Assembly (NCBI GenBank): GCA_947179155.2
Contig: OX359286.1
Location: 13,395,913 to 13,459,912, forward strand
DNA: 64,000 nt
Direction: 5' to 3'
Source: Hedera helix
Taxonomy: Eukaryota > Streptophyta > Magnoliopsida > Apiales > Araliaceae
Under the pieces are notes generated by a model, which was not told the origin of the DNA, did no database searches, and saw only the letters and a list, made by a program, of their open reading frames with translations. Every line of letters starts with the position of its first letter. Positions within the stretch are counted from its first letter, which is position 1. Shown here piece after piece: positions 1-11,224 of the stretch. The translations under genes were made by a program, and so were the position numbers.

Positions 1-2113
1 TATTTTTATTTTTATTTTTAATAAATAATAAATAAAATAAAATACATAATTAATCTTTTTTATTCTCAACTAAAATGAAGAGGTAAGTTAAAACTAAATA
101 ACAATTTTTTTTTCATATTATATCTTTCATATTTACAAACATAATAAAATTAATTTGAAAAATGAAATAATAGTTTTAAAAAACTTGATTTTGAGTGGAT
201 GAATAGTGCCAATCACGTGGGAATGAAAGCCATCAACTTGCTCACTTAGAGTCATCAATAAATAAATAAATTATTAAAAGCAAATGTAAGAAAGTGGTGG
301 GGTATATTGGACAATTTTCAGTCTCATTTGACCATTATAACCATTGCTCATGTTATTTGGGGTGAGTTTCATGCACGTACATTTAGTTTGGATGAAAAAT
401 ATAACTTTTTCACTTCATCTCAAAAATATAAATTTTTAAATGTAGATTTCTAGAGAACAGATGGTCAAGTGAAAATTTGACCAAATCTCATGTGATCATC
501 TGAAATTTACCCAAATAAATATTATGTTTTTTTTTCTATTTTTGCCCCTAAAGTTTGCTCACATTTGCACTTTCAGCCTTCAAAAATATTGAGCAATTTC
601 AGTCCCTGGAGTTTAATTATACTTACAATTAAGTTGGATTCCTACAAATATCCCAAAATCTTTATGGATAATGTTTGTTTAATTTTAGATGTTGCAATTC
701 TTAGTTTAATATATTTATTGTTGATTTTTTTAATAATAATAATGTAAGTATAAAATCAAAATTATTTAACTTGAACTGATACTCATTTAAACATTTAAAT
801 AAAGAATTGAAAAAAAGTATTCATAAATATATTTTAGAGAATGGGAGGTTCAAATAAACTGTATTTACGCTGGCCCATAATTATGAACGTTGTAGCATGT
901 ATCCTTAATAGGCTTTCTTATTATACTCTCCAAATTATAAAAGTACTATTAATTTTTTAAAAGTCAATTTAAGATATTTTTAAATTTAAAATTAAAATGA
1001 TTCATTTAAATTTTTTAAATAATAAATCTTATAACTAGCTGTATTTTTTAGGTAGATAATGATATTCAAAATTGTGTTAACATAAACTAAATATATTTAT
1101 CTCAATTTTGAGTTTAAAAAGATTTAAAATTAATTTTTTAAAAATTAATATTAATCTTATAATTTAAAACAGATGAAGTATAAAAATAATATTATTTGTA
1201 CATTTAAAATTTTAATGTACTTTATCTCGTCTGACCTATTTTTTTAACCTATTGTTCAAAAGTTACTGGAGGCCCAAGAAATTGAAGCTTGAGGCAAAAA
1301 TAGGATTTAATTGCGGGTCAAAAATTGCTACAATTAATATTAGTCCAAATGACATAGTGGGTCCTAATTTGATTAGGAAAGGAGAGTTTGAACTCGTTGG
1401 CTCATGGCAACTTGGAAAGTCCCAAGTCCTCTAATATAAATACATACTTCCACCTAATATGTTAGTATATTGTATACATGTTAAATTTAAATTGGGGGTT
1501 AATTTATTCCTTGTGTGGCCTTTTTATGGTGACTATTAATGGACAAGCTCACATTACAGCACTACGTGTGTTTAAAGGAAAACAAGGCAATTCTGATCAA
1601 GTCTAAAAGACTAATGGCCTGTTTGTTTGTTTATGTAATGAAAACGATAATGATTAATGCTAGTGCCCGGTCAATATCCCATTGAAATATTCGAGGAACC
1701 TAATATGGGTAAAAATAACACACTAATGACATGTTGTCAGTATTATTTTTAAAATCCTATTAATGAAGGGTAGTATAATAATTTTACTCATTAAGCATTT
1801 TAGAAACATATTAAATTCAATAAGAGATAGAATTCTCAGTAAGTTTAACCAACTAAGGGTTGACAATCTAGAAGGTCTCTAAAATTATGTAAAATTTTAA
1901 TTCCTAATACAAATATAAAGATGACTTTCATGCTATGAATAGAGGATTTTCCATCACATTCAATGTATGCTATTTATTTTAATAATAATAATTATCTCCT
2001 TCTAGTATTTTGATTTAAGTATTGGAGAGTCCGGAGAGTCCTCCCGGACCCCCCCCCCCCCCCCCCCACTCGAGTGGACTTTTTGCTGGTGATCTAGCGA
2101 ATTCAAGGTGGTT
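1..2113. other. gene-free AT-rich flank
   Basis: I see no convincing gene here. The longest open frames are about 60 codons, AT-rich and unlike any family I know. Isolated signals are a CACGTG G-box at 214-219 and a TATA-like AATATAAATAC at 1433-1443 just after a less AT-rich stretch (1250-1430). A low-copy gene edge or decayed transposon sequence are both possible. The right end is probably part of old element J, into which A1 inserted. Confidence 0.5.
2049..2067. repeat. C19 homopolymer
   Basis: Nineteen consecutive C residues lie between CTCCCGGA and ACTCGAGTGG. In this AT-rich setting the run stands out. It may be a true tract, and its length may be unreliable in the assembly. Confidence 0.9.
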
Positions 2114-2997
2114 AAAACTGTGAGGATCCGAATTTTCAGAAATTCTTTAATAAAAATTAAATAAGAATTTAATTGATAAAATTATCAAGGTTGTTAAATT
2201 AATTATTATTTTATGTAGTTTATGGTATGTGATGAGATTTAATTAGTAAATTAAATCTGTGCAGAGATTATGATAAATTGTATTGAATTTAAGTAATTGA
2301 AAAGTAAATAAATTGTTTAAAAACAATTTATTAAGAATAAGAGAAATTTCAGATAAATGTACATTAATTTGTACAATTAAATTGTTATGAAAATGTGAAA
2401 ATTTAGATTTAAAGAAAATTATATGGTAATGTGAGAAGTAAGATTTAAATATGTATATTTATATATGTGAATGTTTAATTGATAATTGTAAATTTCATTA
2501 ATTATGAGAATTAAGGGATTAATAATTAAATTAATCTAAAGTTAAATGAAAAGCGAATGGGGAAGTTAATAAAATTGTAATTATTGATTTTAGATTTATT
2601 CAAGAATTTTGGAGGAAGTTTAGAAATTAATTGAGAAGAAATGTAATTATATAAATTATATAATAATGAATTATATAATTTATATAAGGAAATTAAAATG
2701 TTGTATGAAGGAAATTATAATTATATAAGAATAATTATATAATTTATATAAGAGGATTAAATTAATTAAGGGTGGAAGAAAATTTTATAAATTGTATTTG
2801 TGTAAAATGGAAATTATTTAAAAAGGAATAATGTAATTATATAATTATATAATATTAAATTATATAATTTATATAAGGAAAGTTAATGTGAAAATTAAAG
2901 AAATGAGAAAATGGATGTTTTTAATTTAATAAAAATTATGGTGATGTATAATGAAATTATTATGACTTTTATGAAGGATAATATTTTAGAAACGAGA

Positions 2998-3016
2998 ACA
3001 TGTTAGTGTAACATGT
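2998..3016. promoter_or_regulatory. U3 19-bp inverted repeat of A1
   Basis: ACATGTTAGTGTAACATGT has perfect 8-bp arms around GTG. The same element sits about 350-375 bp upstream of the TATA box in A2 (7977-7995) and A3 (17003-17021), and is degenerate in A4 (20957-20975). It may be a protein-binding site of the U3 promoter, but its function is unknown. Confidence 0.6.
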
Positions 3017-3363
3017 TGTCTAAGTAACGAAGTAAAAAATTATGAAAAATAATTTTTATAGGCTATACGAATTATTTTATGATTTTTAGAGGTATTAATT
3101 ACCTCATATAATTATATGCATGTCGTTATGTGTGTACAAAATTTGTCAAATAAAATACCGAAAAAGGTATTAATATTACTCATAAATCATGTTATGATTT
3201 TTAGTGAATTAAAATAAATATTTTATATATATTATATAAAATATTTATTACACGAAATATTTATGTAATGTATTAAAATGATTATTGCATGCGTGATTTG
3301 GAAATTTTGGGAAGCATAAAGGCGGTGGAAATTATTTTATTCCAAAGGGTTAGTCCATTGTGG

Positions 3364-3373
3364 TTATAAAAAG
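3364..3373 (+). promoter_or_regulatory. TATA box of A1
   Basis: TTATAAAAAG stands about 1245 bp into the LTR. Aligned positions hold TATATAAATA in A2 (8351-8360) and TTATAAAA on the minus strand in A3. Transcription would start near 3395, giving a leader of about 2 kb inside the LTR. Confidence 0.55.
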
Positions 3374-3776
3374 GGAACAAAGCAATAGAAAGAAAACAAA
3401 AATGAAAGCAACCAAACATAATATTTTCTTTCCCCACCATGAACGCCACCACCTTGCCGCCGGAAATTATGACCACGAAGGAAGGAAAATATTTGGGAGC
3501 AACAAAGGAAGAATAAGCTTCATAAGGAAGAATTATTGAGCCTTAGAAGGTATAAATTAATTATTTTGTAGTTTATTTTAATACTTTGGTGGTAAATTAA
3601 TTTTATGGAAAATTAGTAAATAATTAGAATTATTATTCTAAATAATTTATAGATGTATATGTATGAATTATGTGATTTTTGGAGTAGTTTATTGTGAAAT
3701 TTTGGAGCAAAAATGGAAAAAAATTGAAAGTTAGTGCACTGTTGCGAAGGAGAAAGAAGAAGAAATATGGGACTGT

Positions 3777-3936
3777 CCGCGCATTGCGCGGCAGTTCAGT
3801 AGCGCGGGCCAAAAACGACGTTGTTTTTGGCATGCGGAAGGGGGAGCCGCGTATTGCGCGGAGGAAATTTTTGGAAACGGCTGGGAAACGACGTCGTTTT
3901 GGGCGTTGGCAGAAACAGTCGCCGCGCATTGCACGG
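3777..3936. repeat. five-palindrome GC-rich cassette of A1 (X-Y-X-Y-X)
   Basis: Five palindromes alternate between two kinds. X: CCGCGCATTGCGCGG at 3777-3791, a variant at 3847-3861, and CCGCGCATTGCACGG at 3922-3936. Y: an AAAACGACGTTGTTTT-type site at 3809-3830 and AAACGACGTCGTTTT at 3886-3900. Centres lie about 35-40 bp apart. The same order and spacing recur in A2, A3, A4 and, in another family, B1. Confidence 0.85.
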
Positions 3937-3954
3937 GCGACCGACGACACGCTG

Positions 3955-4155
3955 GAAATTACCAGCGTGCCTCTGCCCTTTTCGGTTAATACCGGTCGTG
4001 TCCTTTGACCACGAAAATTACTGTAATGCCCTTGGACTTTCCGGAAAATCCCGGTTGTGTCCCTAACGTTGCTGAAGTTACGGAAATGCCCCTGGGCTTT
4101 TCGAAAAATACCGAATATGTCCCTAAGGGCGGAAAAATTACCAAAATGCCCTTAG
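3955..4155 (+). repeat. degenerate 60-bp tandem repeat of A1
   Basis: About 3.3 units of roughly 60 bp share the core AAATTACCAAAATGCCC...CTTTCCGGAAAATACCG...TGTCCCTA. The array follows the palindrome cassette directly, as in A2-A4. Because the unit is close to 60 bp it can stay open in one frame for several units; I do not take that as coding. Confidence 0.8.
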
Positions 4156-4615
4156 AAGTGATTTTTAATGAAATAAATGTTTAAAAATTGTTTAAAAATC
4201 GTAAAAAATTATAGAAAAATACTAAAAATATAGAAATGATGTTTGGGCATTAAATTTAATATTTTTGCAAAAATATTAAATATTAGAAATTAATATTTAA
4301 ATGTTTAAATATTAATCTAATAGGGTTACCATTTAGAAAATAGTTAAATAAAATTTTTGGGACACCCAGATATGTTAAAATGTATCCGATGAGCCGGGTT
4401 GTCCGTATTAGAGATATTGAATATTAAGTTAAACGAATATTTTAAGGAATGAGTTTAATATAATTGGCCATATAAATTAATAATTGGCCTAGAGATGATA
4501 TTAATTAATTAAATTAATATCATAAGGAGTTAAATAATTATTATTTGATTATTTTATGATTATAGGTTGATCAAGTTAAGGGTTTGAGCTATCAATTTAA
4601 ATAACTGGACGCCAG

Positions 4616-4890
4616 GCAAGTTCTTCAGCCCTTTTATGTTAAATGTTGGACTGTTATGACATGTAATTCTTGTTTTAAATGCATACAAATTATGTGTTAT
4701 GTGACACGTGGATAATATGACAATTAATTGTACTTTGTGCAATGATATGAGATATATTGCTATAGTAGAAGCACAAGCACGTGATGTATGACACACACCA
4801 AACATATTAAGGTATGTGCTATGTGACATATAAACTGTTGAACTTGCTGAGCCGTTGTGCTCATTACTTGCTTAATATACATTTTTGCAG
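4616..4890 (+). other. predicted GC-AG intron 2 of A1
   Basis: The donor GCCAG|GCAAGTTC is a textbook GC-type 5' splice site and the acceptor is TTTTTGCAG|G. Length is 275 bp. A2 (9604-9889) and A4 (22628-22912) keep both sites. A3 keeps the donor (minus, 15418), but its acceptor reads GCAA. Equivalent pairs occur in families B, D, E and G. Confidence 0.6.
4848..4863 (+). other. conserved hairpin before the intron 2 acceptor (A1)
   Basis: TGAGCCGTTGTGCTCA has 5-bp arms TGAGC/GCTCA and a 6-nt loop, 27 nt upstream of the predicted 3' splice site. The flanks CTTGC...TTGC are also shared between families. Confidence 0.7.
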
Positions 4891-5453
4891 GAAAGAAATA
4901 AATTTCAAGAATATCGGATTAAATTAGAGATGAATTGCTTAGAAGGTGGGAAACATAATTGTTATATTTTCAATATTATGATTTAATGTGAATATAGTTG
5001 CTAAGTTTATATTGATGTAACGTATGTACATATATGTTGGATCCGTTACGAGATAGATGTTACTATAAAGATTATAAGAAGTCTAATTGTGATTTATGAT
5101 ACAAAGAACATTTGTATAGATGTGAATGATATTAAATAGTTAATGTTGAACATTATGATACCGGTAATAGAAAGAAAAAGTAAAGGTTACGATCTAGGGA
5201 CTAGGATCCAAAATGTAAGGATTTTAAATATCCAAATATTTTAATATAATGAATGGATTGAATGGAGAAAAAGAAAAAATTATACCAAAAATTTGGTAAT
5301 TGATGATTTTAAAATCAGATAATGGATCAATTAAGGGTTTATATAAGGTAATTAAAGATTATTAACGAACCGTAATTCGAACGTTAAGGAAATAACGTTT
5401 AATAAATATGAAATCTAAGGTAATAAAGTGGATCGAATTTCAGGGTCGTTACA

Positions 5454-6149
5454 AAAACGGTGGTCAAAGTCAAAGTTTATGGATTGACCAAAACCCTAAT
5501 TTGCATGTTACTAATTGACGTATAGATTGGCGCCATCCGTGAGAAAAGACCAAAAAGCCATCTCTTTCTTTTACAATCCAAAAAGTCAATATGATAAATA
5601 CTCGTGCTTCAGTATGAAATCACAATCCGTTACATCTACCACATCTTCATCATTAATAGCAATAAGCAAACTCTATACATGTCCAACAACCATTTCATCA
5701 TCACCATCCGCCTTCTTATGTTCATAAAGAACATATCCGTACTCATAGTGGGCCTTACACAGAGCGTTCTCGATAACAAAATCAGGTGGATCTTCGGTCA
5801 CAGATCAATAAAAGTTGTGGTGTTCCAGATCTATGTTGGAGGGATAATTAAAGATACAACCCCCACATGTGTGACCACCCAAGGGCCAATAAAAAATTAA
5901 TTAATCAATTAAGAGAGAATATAACAATATCCAAGAGCAATTGTAGAATCTGAAAAAGGGTCCTAGGCAGCATCAAAGGTTAGAGCATCAACAAAGTAAT
6001 AGAACTGCCAGTTTAAGACCTGGTAACAGATTCAATGAGGAGGCAATGACCAAAAAAGAAATGCAAAGACAACTCCAAGAATGCCAAGAAATACAACCAT
6101 CCTAAGAGGTTCAAGGAGCAGGGTCTGGACGGATGATATACAAAGTAAG
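5454..6149 (+). mobile_element. leader of old retrotransposon J, with primer-binding-like site
   Basis: TTGGCGCCATCCGTGAGA at 5527-5544 resembles the TTGGCGCCGTC-type primer binding region found just after the 5' LTR of many plant Ty3/gypsy elements. It is followed by a non-coding leader and then gag remnants. The sequence left of A1 should be part of the J 5' LTR, but I cannot place its start. Confidence 0.45.
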
Positions 6150-6278
6150 ACATCCATCATTCACTCAAGATATCATGTATGAACCCCCTCCCTAAAGGCT
6201 TCAAAATGCCGCATATGGATAAATATGATGGAATAGGTGACCCCACAAATCATATACTTACCTTTGATGCACTTTTGT
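6150..6278 (+). pseudogene. gag fragment of element J (left part)
   Basis: A broken plus-strand frame encodes a motif of the form FKMPHMDKYDGIGDP followed by NHILTFDA, typical of the start of the gag core (Retrotrans_gag) in Tat/Athila-like Ty3/gypsy elements. The frame is disrupted around the Pro run (6180-6195) and is cut at 6278 by solo LTR B2. It resumes after B2 at 26775. Nothing intact remains. Confidence 0.6.
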
Positions 6279-7976
6279 TGTAATATCCGAGAATTTTAAG
6301 CTTCATTATTAATTGAATATATAATTTAATTTTAATGAGTTAGTTTTATGAGGTTATTTAAACATTTTTGTGTGAATAATTAATTATGTGATTAAGTGAG
6401 TATGTGATTAAATTCTAGATTTAATTAAAGGGAGTCACTAATAGACTAATTAAATTAGTGAACTAACCCTAAGGTTTTAATATCGAAAGAATCGATAAAG
6501 TTGTCTATTAATTAAATATTCAATTAAATTGAATATAGTGTGTGAATTAAATTTTGTAAATTAATTAATATGAGTATTAATTAATGAGAACAATGTGAAA
6601 TATGAATAATAATAATTAATAGTTCAATTAGTAGGTAAATACTAGTTAACTAGCTTTATTAATTAATTAACCAAGCCCACTCATTTAATTGATTATGAAC
6701 TTGGATAATTAATGTGTAAACTAATTAAATTGGTCTAACATCGATTAATTAGTAGCCTAAGTATGGAACTATTAAACTTGACAAACTAGTAGCCCAACTC
6801 ATTTAATGGGAGCCCAACTGGTGATTTAAATGAGGTCCAAATCATTAGCCCAATTGGTATTTAATTCTTGTAACTCATTAAACTAATTAAAGCAAATAAT
6901 GTGACAACCCAAGTGGGACAATTCCCCTTCCATTGTCGGGAAAGAGAGGAGAGAAGGATGAGGCACATGGATTTGAAATCTTATGCAAATTAATTGATAT
7001 TTGCTTGGAGCTTTGTGTACTAGACTTGATGGTATAGATTTCTACATTGTCATAAGTCACCCTAAACTTAAACCTATACAATTAGTGTGAGGATCCGAAT
7101 TTCCAGGATTTCTTTAATAATATTAAATGGGAATTTAATTGATAAAATTATCAAGGTTGTTAAAGAAATTATTATTTTATGTGAATTAAGGTATGTGATA
7201 TGATGTAATTGATAAATTAAATTTGTACAGAGATGGTGACGAATTGTGTTAATTTAAAATAATTGGAAAGTAAATAAATTGTTTAAAAACAATTTATGAG
7301 GAATAAAAGAATTTCAGATAAAGGTACAATAAATTGTACAATTAAATTGTTATGAAAATGTAGAAATTATGAGTTAATAATGTATGTGGTAATGTGAAAT
7401 ATGAAAAAAAAATTGGATATGTATATATATACATTTGTATATATATGTGAATGTTTAATTGATAATTATAGATTCCATTAATTATGGAAATAAAAGGGAT
7501 TAATAATTAAATTAATCCAAATTTAAATAAAAAGTGAATGAGGGAGTTGGTAAAATTGTATGTGTTAATTTTAGATTTTATCAAGAATTTTGGAAGAAGT
7601 TTAGAAATTAATTGAGAAGGAAAGGTAATTATATAAATTATATAATAATAAATTATATAATTTATATAAGAAAATTAAAATGAGGTATGAAGAAAATAAT
7701 AATTATATAAATTATATAAGAATAATTATGTAATTTATGTAAGGTGATTAAATGGAATAAAGTTGGAGGAAATTAAGAAATTATTTAAAAGGAGAATGTA
7801 ATTATATAAATTATATAATATTAAATTATATAATTTATATATAAAGAAATTAATATGAATATTAAAGAAATTGAATAATAAATAAGAAAAAGGAATGTTT
7901 TAAGTTATTAAAAATTATATTTATGTATAATGGATGTATTATGACTTTTATGAAAGATAATATTTCAGAAACGTGA

Positions 7977-7995
7977 ACATGTTAATGTAACATGT
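7977..7995. promoter_or_regulatory. U3 19-bp inverted repeat of A2
   Basis: ACATGTTAATGTAACATGT matches the A1 element with one change in the loop, so both arms are intact. Confidence 0.6.
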
Positions 7996-8350
7996 TGTCC
8001 AAGTAACGAAGTGAAAAATTATGAAAAATAATTTTTATATGTCCTATGAATTATTTTATGATTTTTGGAGGTATAAATTACCTCATATAATTACATGCAT
8101 GGTGTTATGCGTGTATAAAATTTATGAAGAAAGTACCAAAAAAAGGGTGTTAATATTATTCATAAATCAAGTTATGATTTTTAGAGAAATAAAATAAATA
8201 TTTTATATACATTATATAAAATATTTATTACACGGAATAATTACGTAATGTAATTAAATATTTAATTTGCATGGTTGGTGGAAGGTTCGAGAGAGGTTGA
8301 GCCGGCTGATTAAGTCGGTGGATTGAAAATTTTGCCAAGATTGGTTTGGT

Positions 8351-8360
8351 TATATAAATA
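8351..8360 (+). promoter_or_regulatory. TATA box of A2
   Basis: TATATAAATA lies at the position of the A1 TATA box, with an AAG-rich stretch downstream as in A1. Confidence 0.55.
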
Positions 8361-8776
8361 GCAAGCAAAAGAAATAAAAAGGAAAAGAAAAGGAAAGATG
8401 AAAGAAATAATAATACTCTCCCTCTTCTTTTTCTTCCTCTACCGTCCGAACACCAACACCACCACCAAGCAACCACCATCATGATTACAACCAAGGAGGA
8501 GTAAAGGAGAATTTTTGGTGCCAATAAGAGGAATCATAAGCTACAAGGAAGGTATAATTATTTTTGGTGATTTATGTTAATATTTTAGTGTTAAAATAAT
8601 TGTTTGAAAAATAGAAAATAATTAGTATAATCATTCTAAATAATTTTTAGGTGTGTATCTATGATTTTTATGATTTTTGGAGTAGTTTTGTGTGAAAAAT
8701 TTGGACCAAAAATGGAAAAAAATTAAAAGTTGACGCACTGTTGCACGCAGAAAGAAAGAGAAGAATGAACAGTGCT

Positions 8777-8937
8777 CCGCGCATTGCGCGGAGGGATTTC
8801 TCCGGAAACCGGAGCCAAAACGACGCCGTTTTGGTGCCAGAAGGAAGACCCGCGCCATGCGCGGAGGAGAATTCTGGAAACTGGGGTAAAACGACGCCGT
8901 TTGGCGTCGGCATAGGGCGGTGTCGCGCATCGCGCGG
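8777..8937. repeat. five-palindrome cassette of A2
   Basis: X at 8777-8791 (CCGCGCATTGCGCGG), Y at 8815-8834 (CCAAAACGACGCCGTTTTGG), X at 8851-8865, Y at 8887-8903, X at 8924-8937. Order and spacing match A1. Confidence 0.85.
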
Positions 8938-8950
8938 CCGAGGCACGCGG

Positions 8951-9150
8951 TAAAATTACCAGCGTGCCCCTGGCCTTTCCGGCTAATACCAAACGTGTCC
9001 TAGACCCACTGAAATTACGGAAATGCCCCTGGGCTTTCCGGCAAATACCGAATGAGTCCCTAGAAGTGCGATAATGACAGAAATGCCCCTGGACTTTCCA
9101 GAAAATTCCGGTTATGTCCTTATGGCGCGGAAATTACCAAAATGCCCCCA
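8951..9150 (+). repeat. 60-bp tandem repeat of A2
   Basis: Just over three units with the AAATTACC...AATGCCCCTGG...CTTTCC core directly follow the palindrome cassette. Confidence 0.8.
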
Positions 9151-9603
9151 GAATCAGATTTTTAATTAAATAAATGTTTAAAAAATTGTTTAAAAATCAT
9201 AGAAAATTATAGAAAAATACTAAAAATATAAAAATGATGTTTGGGCATTAAATTTAATATTTTTGTAAAAATATTAAATATTGGGGATTAATATTTAAAT
9301 ATTAATCTAATGAGTTTAGAGGTTAAAAAATGAATAAATGATAATCCGGACAACCGAATATGCTAAAAGTTACTCGATGAGCCGGGTTGTCCGTAGAGAG
9401 GGTATTAAATATTAAGATATGCTAATATTTTAAGGAATGAGGTTATTATAGTTAGCCATATAAATTAATAATTGGCCTAGAGATGATATTAATTAATTAA
9501 ATTAATATCATAAGAGGATAAATAATTATTATTTGATTATTTTATGATCATAGGTCGATCGAGTTAAGGGTTTGAGCTAACAATTTAAATAACTGGACGC
9601 CAG

Positions 9604-9889
9604 GCAAGTTCTTCAGTCCCTTTTTTTGTTAAATGTTGGAATGTTACGATAAGTAATTCTTGTTTTAACTGCATACAAATTATGTGCTACGTGATACGTG
9701 ATTAATATGACCACAATGTATATTTTGTGCAACGATATGAATATATATGAGATATATTGCTATATTAGATGCACAAGCACATGATGTATGACACACACCA
9801 AGCATGATAAGGTATGTGCTACGTGAATCATAACTGTTGAACTTGCTGAGCCGTTGTGCTCATTATTTGCTTAAAATAAACTTTTGCAG
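9604..9889 (+). other. predicted GC-AG intron 2 of A2
   Basis: Donor GCCAG|GCAAGTTC, acceptor CTTTTGCAG|G, 286 bp. The hairpin TGAGCCGTTGTGCTCA at 9847-9862 precedes the acceptor. Confidence 0.6.
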
Positions 9890-9980
9890 GTAAATAAATG
9901 AGTTTCAGAAATATCAGATTGTGCTAAAGATGAATTATCTAGAAGGTTGGATACGTAACTGTTATAATTTCAATGTCATG

Positions 9981-10040
9981 ATTCAATGTGAGTGAATTGT
10001 ATTCAATGTGAGTGAATTGTATTCAATGTGAGTGAATTGG
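9981..10040 (+). repeat. 20-bp direct repeat, three copies (A2 only)
   Basis: ATTCAATGTGAGTGAATTGT occurs three times in a row, the last copy ending in G. A1 and A4 have a single related stretch, so this is a recent local expansion. Confidence 0.85.
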
Positions 10041-11224
10041 TAAAATTTATGTGAATGTGTTGTATCTATTTACAAATTGGTCCAGATGGGACGAATAGAG
10101 TTACATGGCGAACTAGGGTTGTTTAAGATGATTGTTACAATAAAGATTTGTTAAATGGTCAAATTGTGAATTACGATTGAATAGAACAAATGTGAAGATA
10201 TATTATTATTAAATTTTAAATGTTGAACGTTATGATATTTGTAAAGAAGAAAAAGGTTAAGGTTGCGATCCAGGGACTAGGATCCAGAATGTAAGGATTT
10301 TAAATATCCAAATATCTTAATACAACGATTGAATCGAGAAAAAGAAAATTTTATATGAGAATTTTGGTGATTGATAATTTTAAAATCAATTAATGGATCA
10401 GTTAAGGTGGTTAAAGATATATTAACGAACCGAAATTTGGACGCAAGAAAGATAATGTATCATAAATACAAAATTTAAGGTAAGAATATGGGTCGAATTT
10501 CGGGGTCGTTACAATTAGCCTCATGATAGAGATTTTTGATAGATATATTTCTATATCTATTATTATTCAAGTATACTTGCATTTAGTTTAAGGAGTTAGT
10601 CATTTTTTCATTCATCATTTTTCTTGTGTCCAAGAGAGAGCTTTGAGAGAAAATATTAAGAAGTAAAATACTTTGAGAGCCAAAGAGGGAGAGAGTGTAA
10701 CGACCCCGAAATTCGACCAACCTTATTACCTTAATTTCATATTTATTAATTTTCCTTAACGTCCAAATTTCGGTTCGTTAATAAATCTGTAATCACCTTA
10801 TTTAACCCATTAATTGACTTTATAATCATCAATTATCAAATTTTTCGGTATAAATTTTTTCTTTTTCTCAATCAATCATTGTATTAAAATATTTGGATAT
10901 AAAAAAAAACTTAATTTTTCGATCCTAGTCCCTGGATCGCAACCTTTACTTTTTCTTTTTATTACACGTATTGTGACGCCCCCAAATTCGGGTTCCAAAT
11001 ACCCGGATCCGGTCATCACGATCCAATACAAACATTCACCTCTAAACAACATACAATAACTAAATGCGGAATAATAAACATATGTTGTTCATTCAAAAGG
11101 TGTTAGTAGTCCCAAGATACGATAACCTTACACAAAAGTACACAAATACCCTTAATAAAGTACTTAGGGTTTATATTACATAACAGTTAATTTAATTAAT
11201 TACAGGGCTGCATCTCGAAGTCTA

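Larger units (their letters stand above)
3550..4565 (+). other. predicted leader intron 1 (GT-AG) of A1
   Basis: The donor AGAAG|GTATAAATT lies about 150 bp after the TATA box and is kept in A2 (8552), A4 (21578) and A3 (16450, minus). The acceptor ATGATTATAG|GTTGATC is kept in A2 (9553) and A4 (22577). The exon that follows is exactly 50 nt in all three plus-strand copies (4566-4615, 9554-9603, 22578-22627), then meets the GC-AG donor. The intron would contain the palindrome cassette and the 60-bp repeats. There is no transcript evidence. Confidence 0.45.
2119..5453 (+). mobile_element. solo LTR, family A copy 1 (A1)
   Basis: A 3335-bp unit starts TGTGAGGATCCGAATTTTCA, ends GGGTCGTTACA, and is flanked by the exact 5-bp duplication AAAAC (2114-2118 and 5454-5458). 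TG...CA ends with a 5-bp duplication and no internal coding region indicate a solo LTR left by LTR-LTR recombination. Family A has four full copies here (A1-A4) and one truncated copy (A5). Sense is taken as plus because the 3' end (GGTCG..TTCGGGGTCGTTACA) matches the LTR 3' end of element E, whose orientation is fixed by its PBS. Order along the sense strand: AT-rich U3 with ATTATATAA palindromes (2640-2890), 19-bp inverted repeat, TATA box, palindrome cassette, 60-bp repeats, predicted GC-AG intron. The autonomous relative is not in the window; a Tekay/Del-type chromovirus is a guess from LTR length and ends. Confidence 0.9.
7086..10513 (+). mobile_element. solo LTR, family A copy 2 (A2)
   Basis: A 3428-bp LTR from TGTGAGGATCCGAATTTCCA to GGGGTCGTTACA, with the perfect duplication ATTAG at 7081-7085 and 10514-10518. 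It keeps every landmark of A1: U3 inverted repeat 7977-7995, TATA box 8351-8360, intron 1 donor at 8552, palindromes 8777-8937, 60-bp repeats 8951-9150, 50-nt exon 9554-9603, GC-AG intron 9604-9889. A2 lies within B2. Confidence 0.9.

Noticed and set aside
1252..1434. A 60-codon frame with more balanced composition, as a host exon
   Set aside because: It has no proper ATG at its start, no splice context I can defend and no recognisable motif. Left as unassigned.
3694..4066. Arg-rich open frames of 67-105 codons across the palindrome cassette, also at 8631-8992 and 21710-22194
   Set aside because: Overlapping frames on both strands follow from GC-rich palindromes and a 60-bp period. They are not conserved in frame between A1, A2 and A4.
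4848..4863. The TGAGC hairpin as a transcription terminator or tRNA remnant
   Set aside because: No T-run follows it, there is no tRNA-like fold around it, and its constant place before a splice acceptor fits an intronic element better.
2119..5453. Family A units as MITEs or other DNA transposons because of their many palindromes
   Set aside because: Termini are TG...CA with 5-bp duplications and no terminal inverted repeats beyond that, as expected for LTRs.
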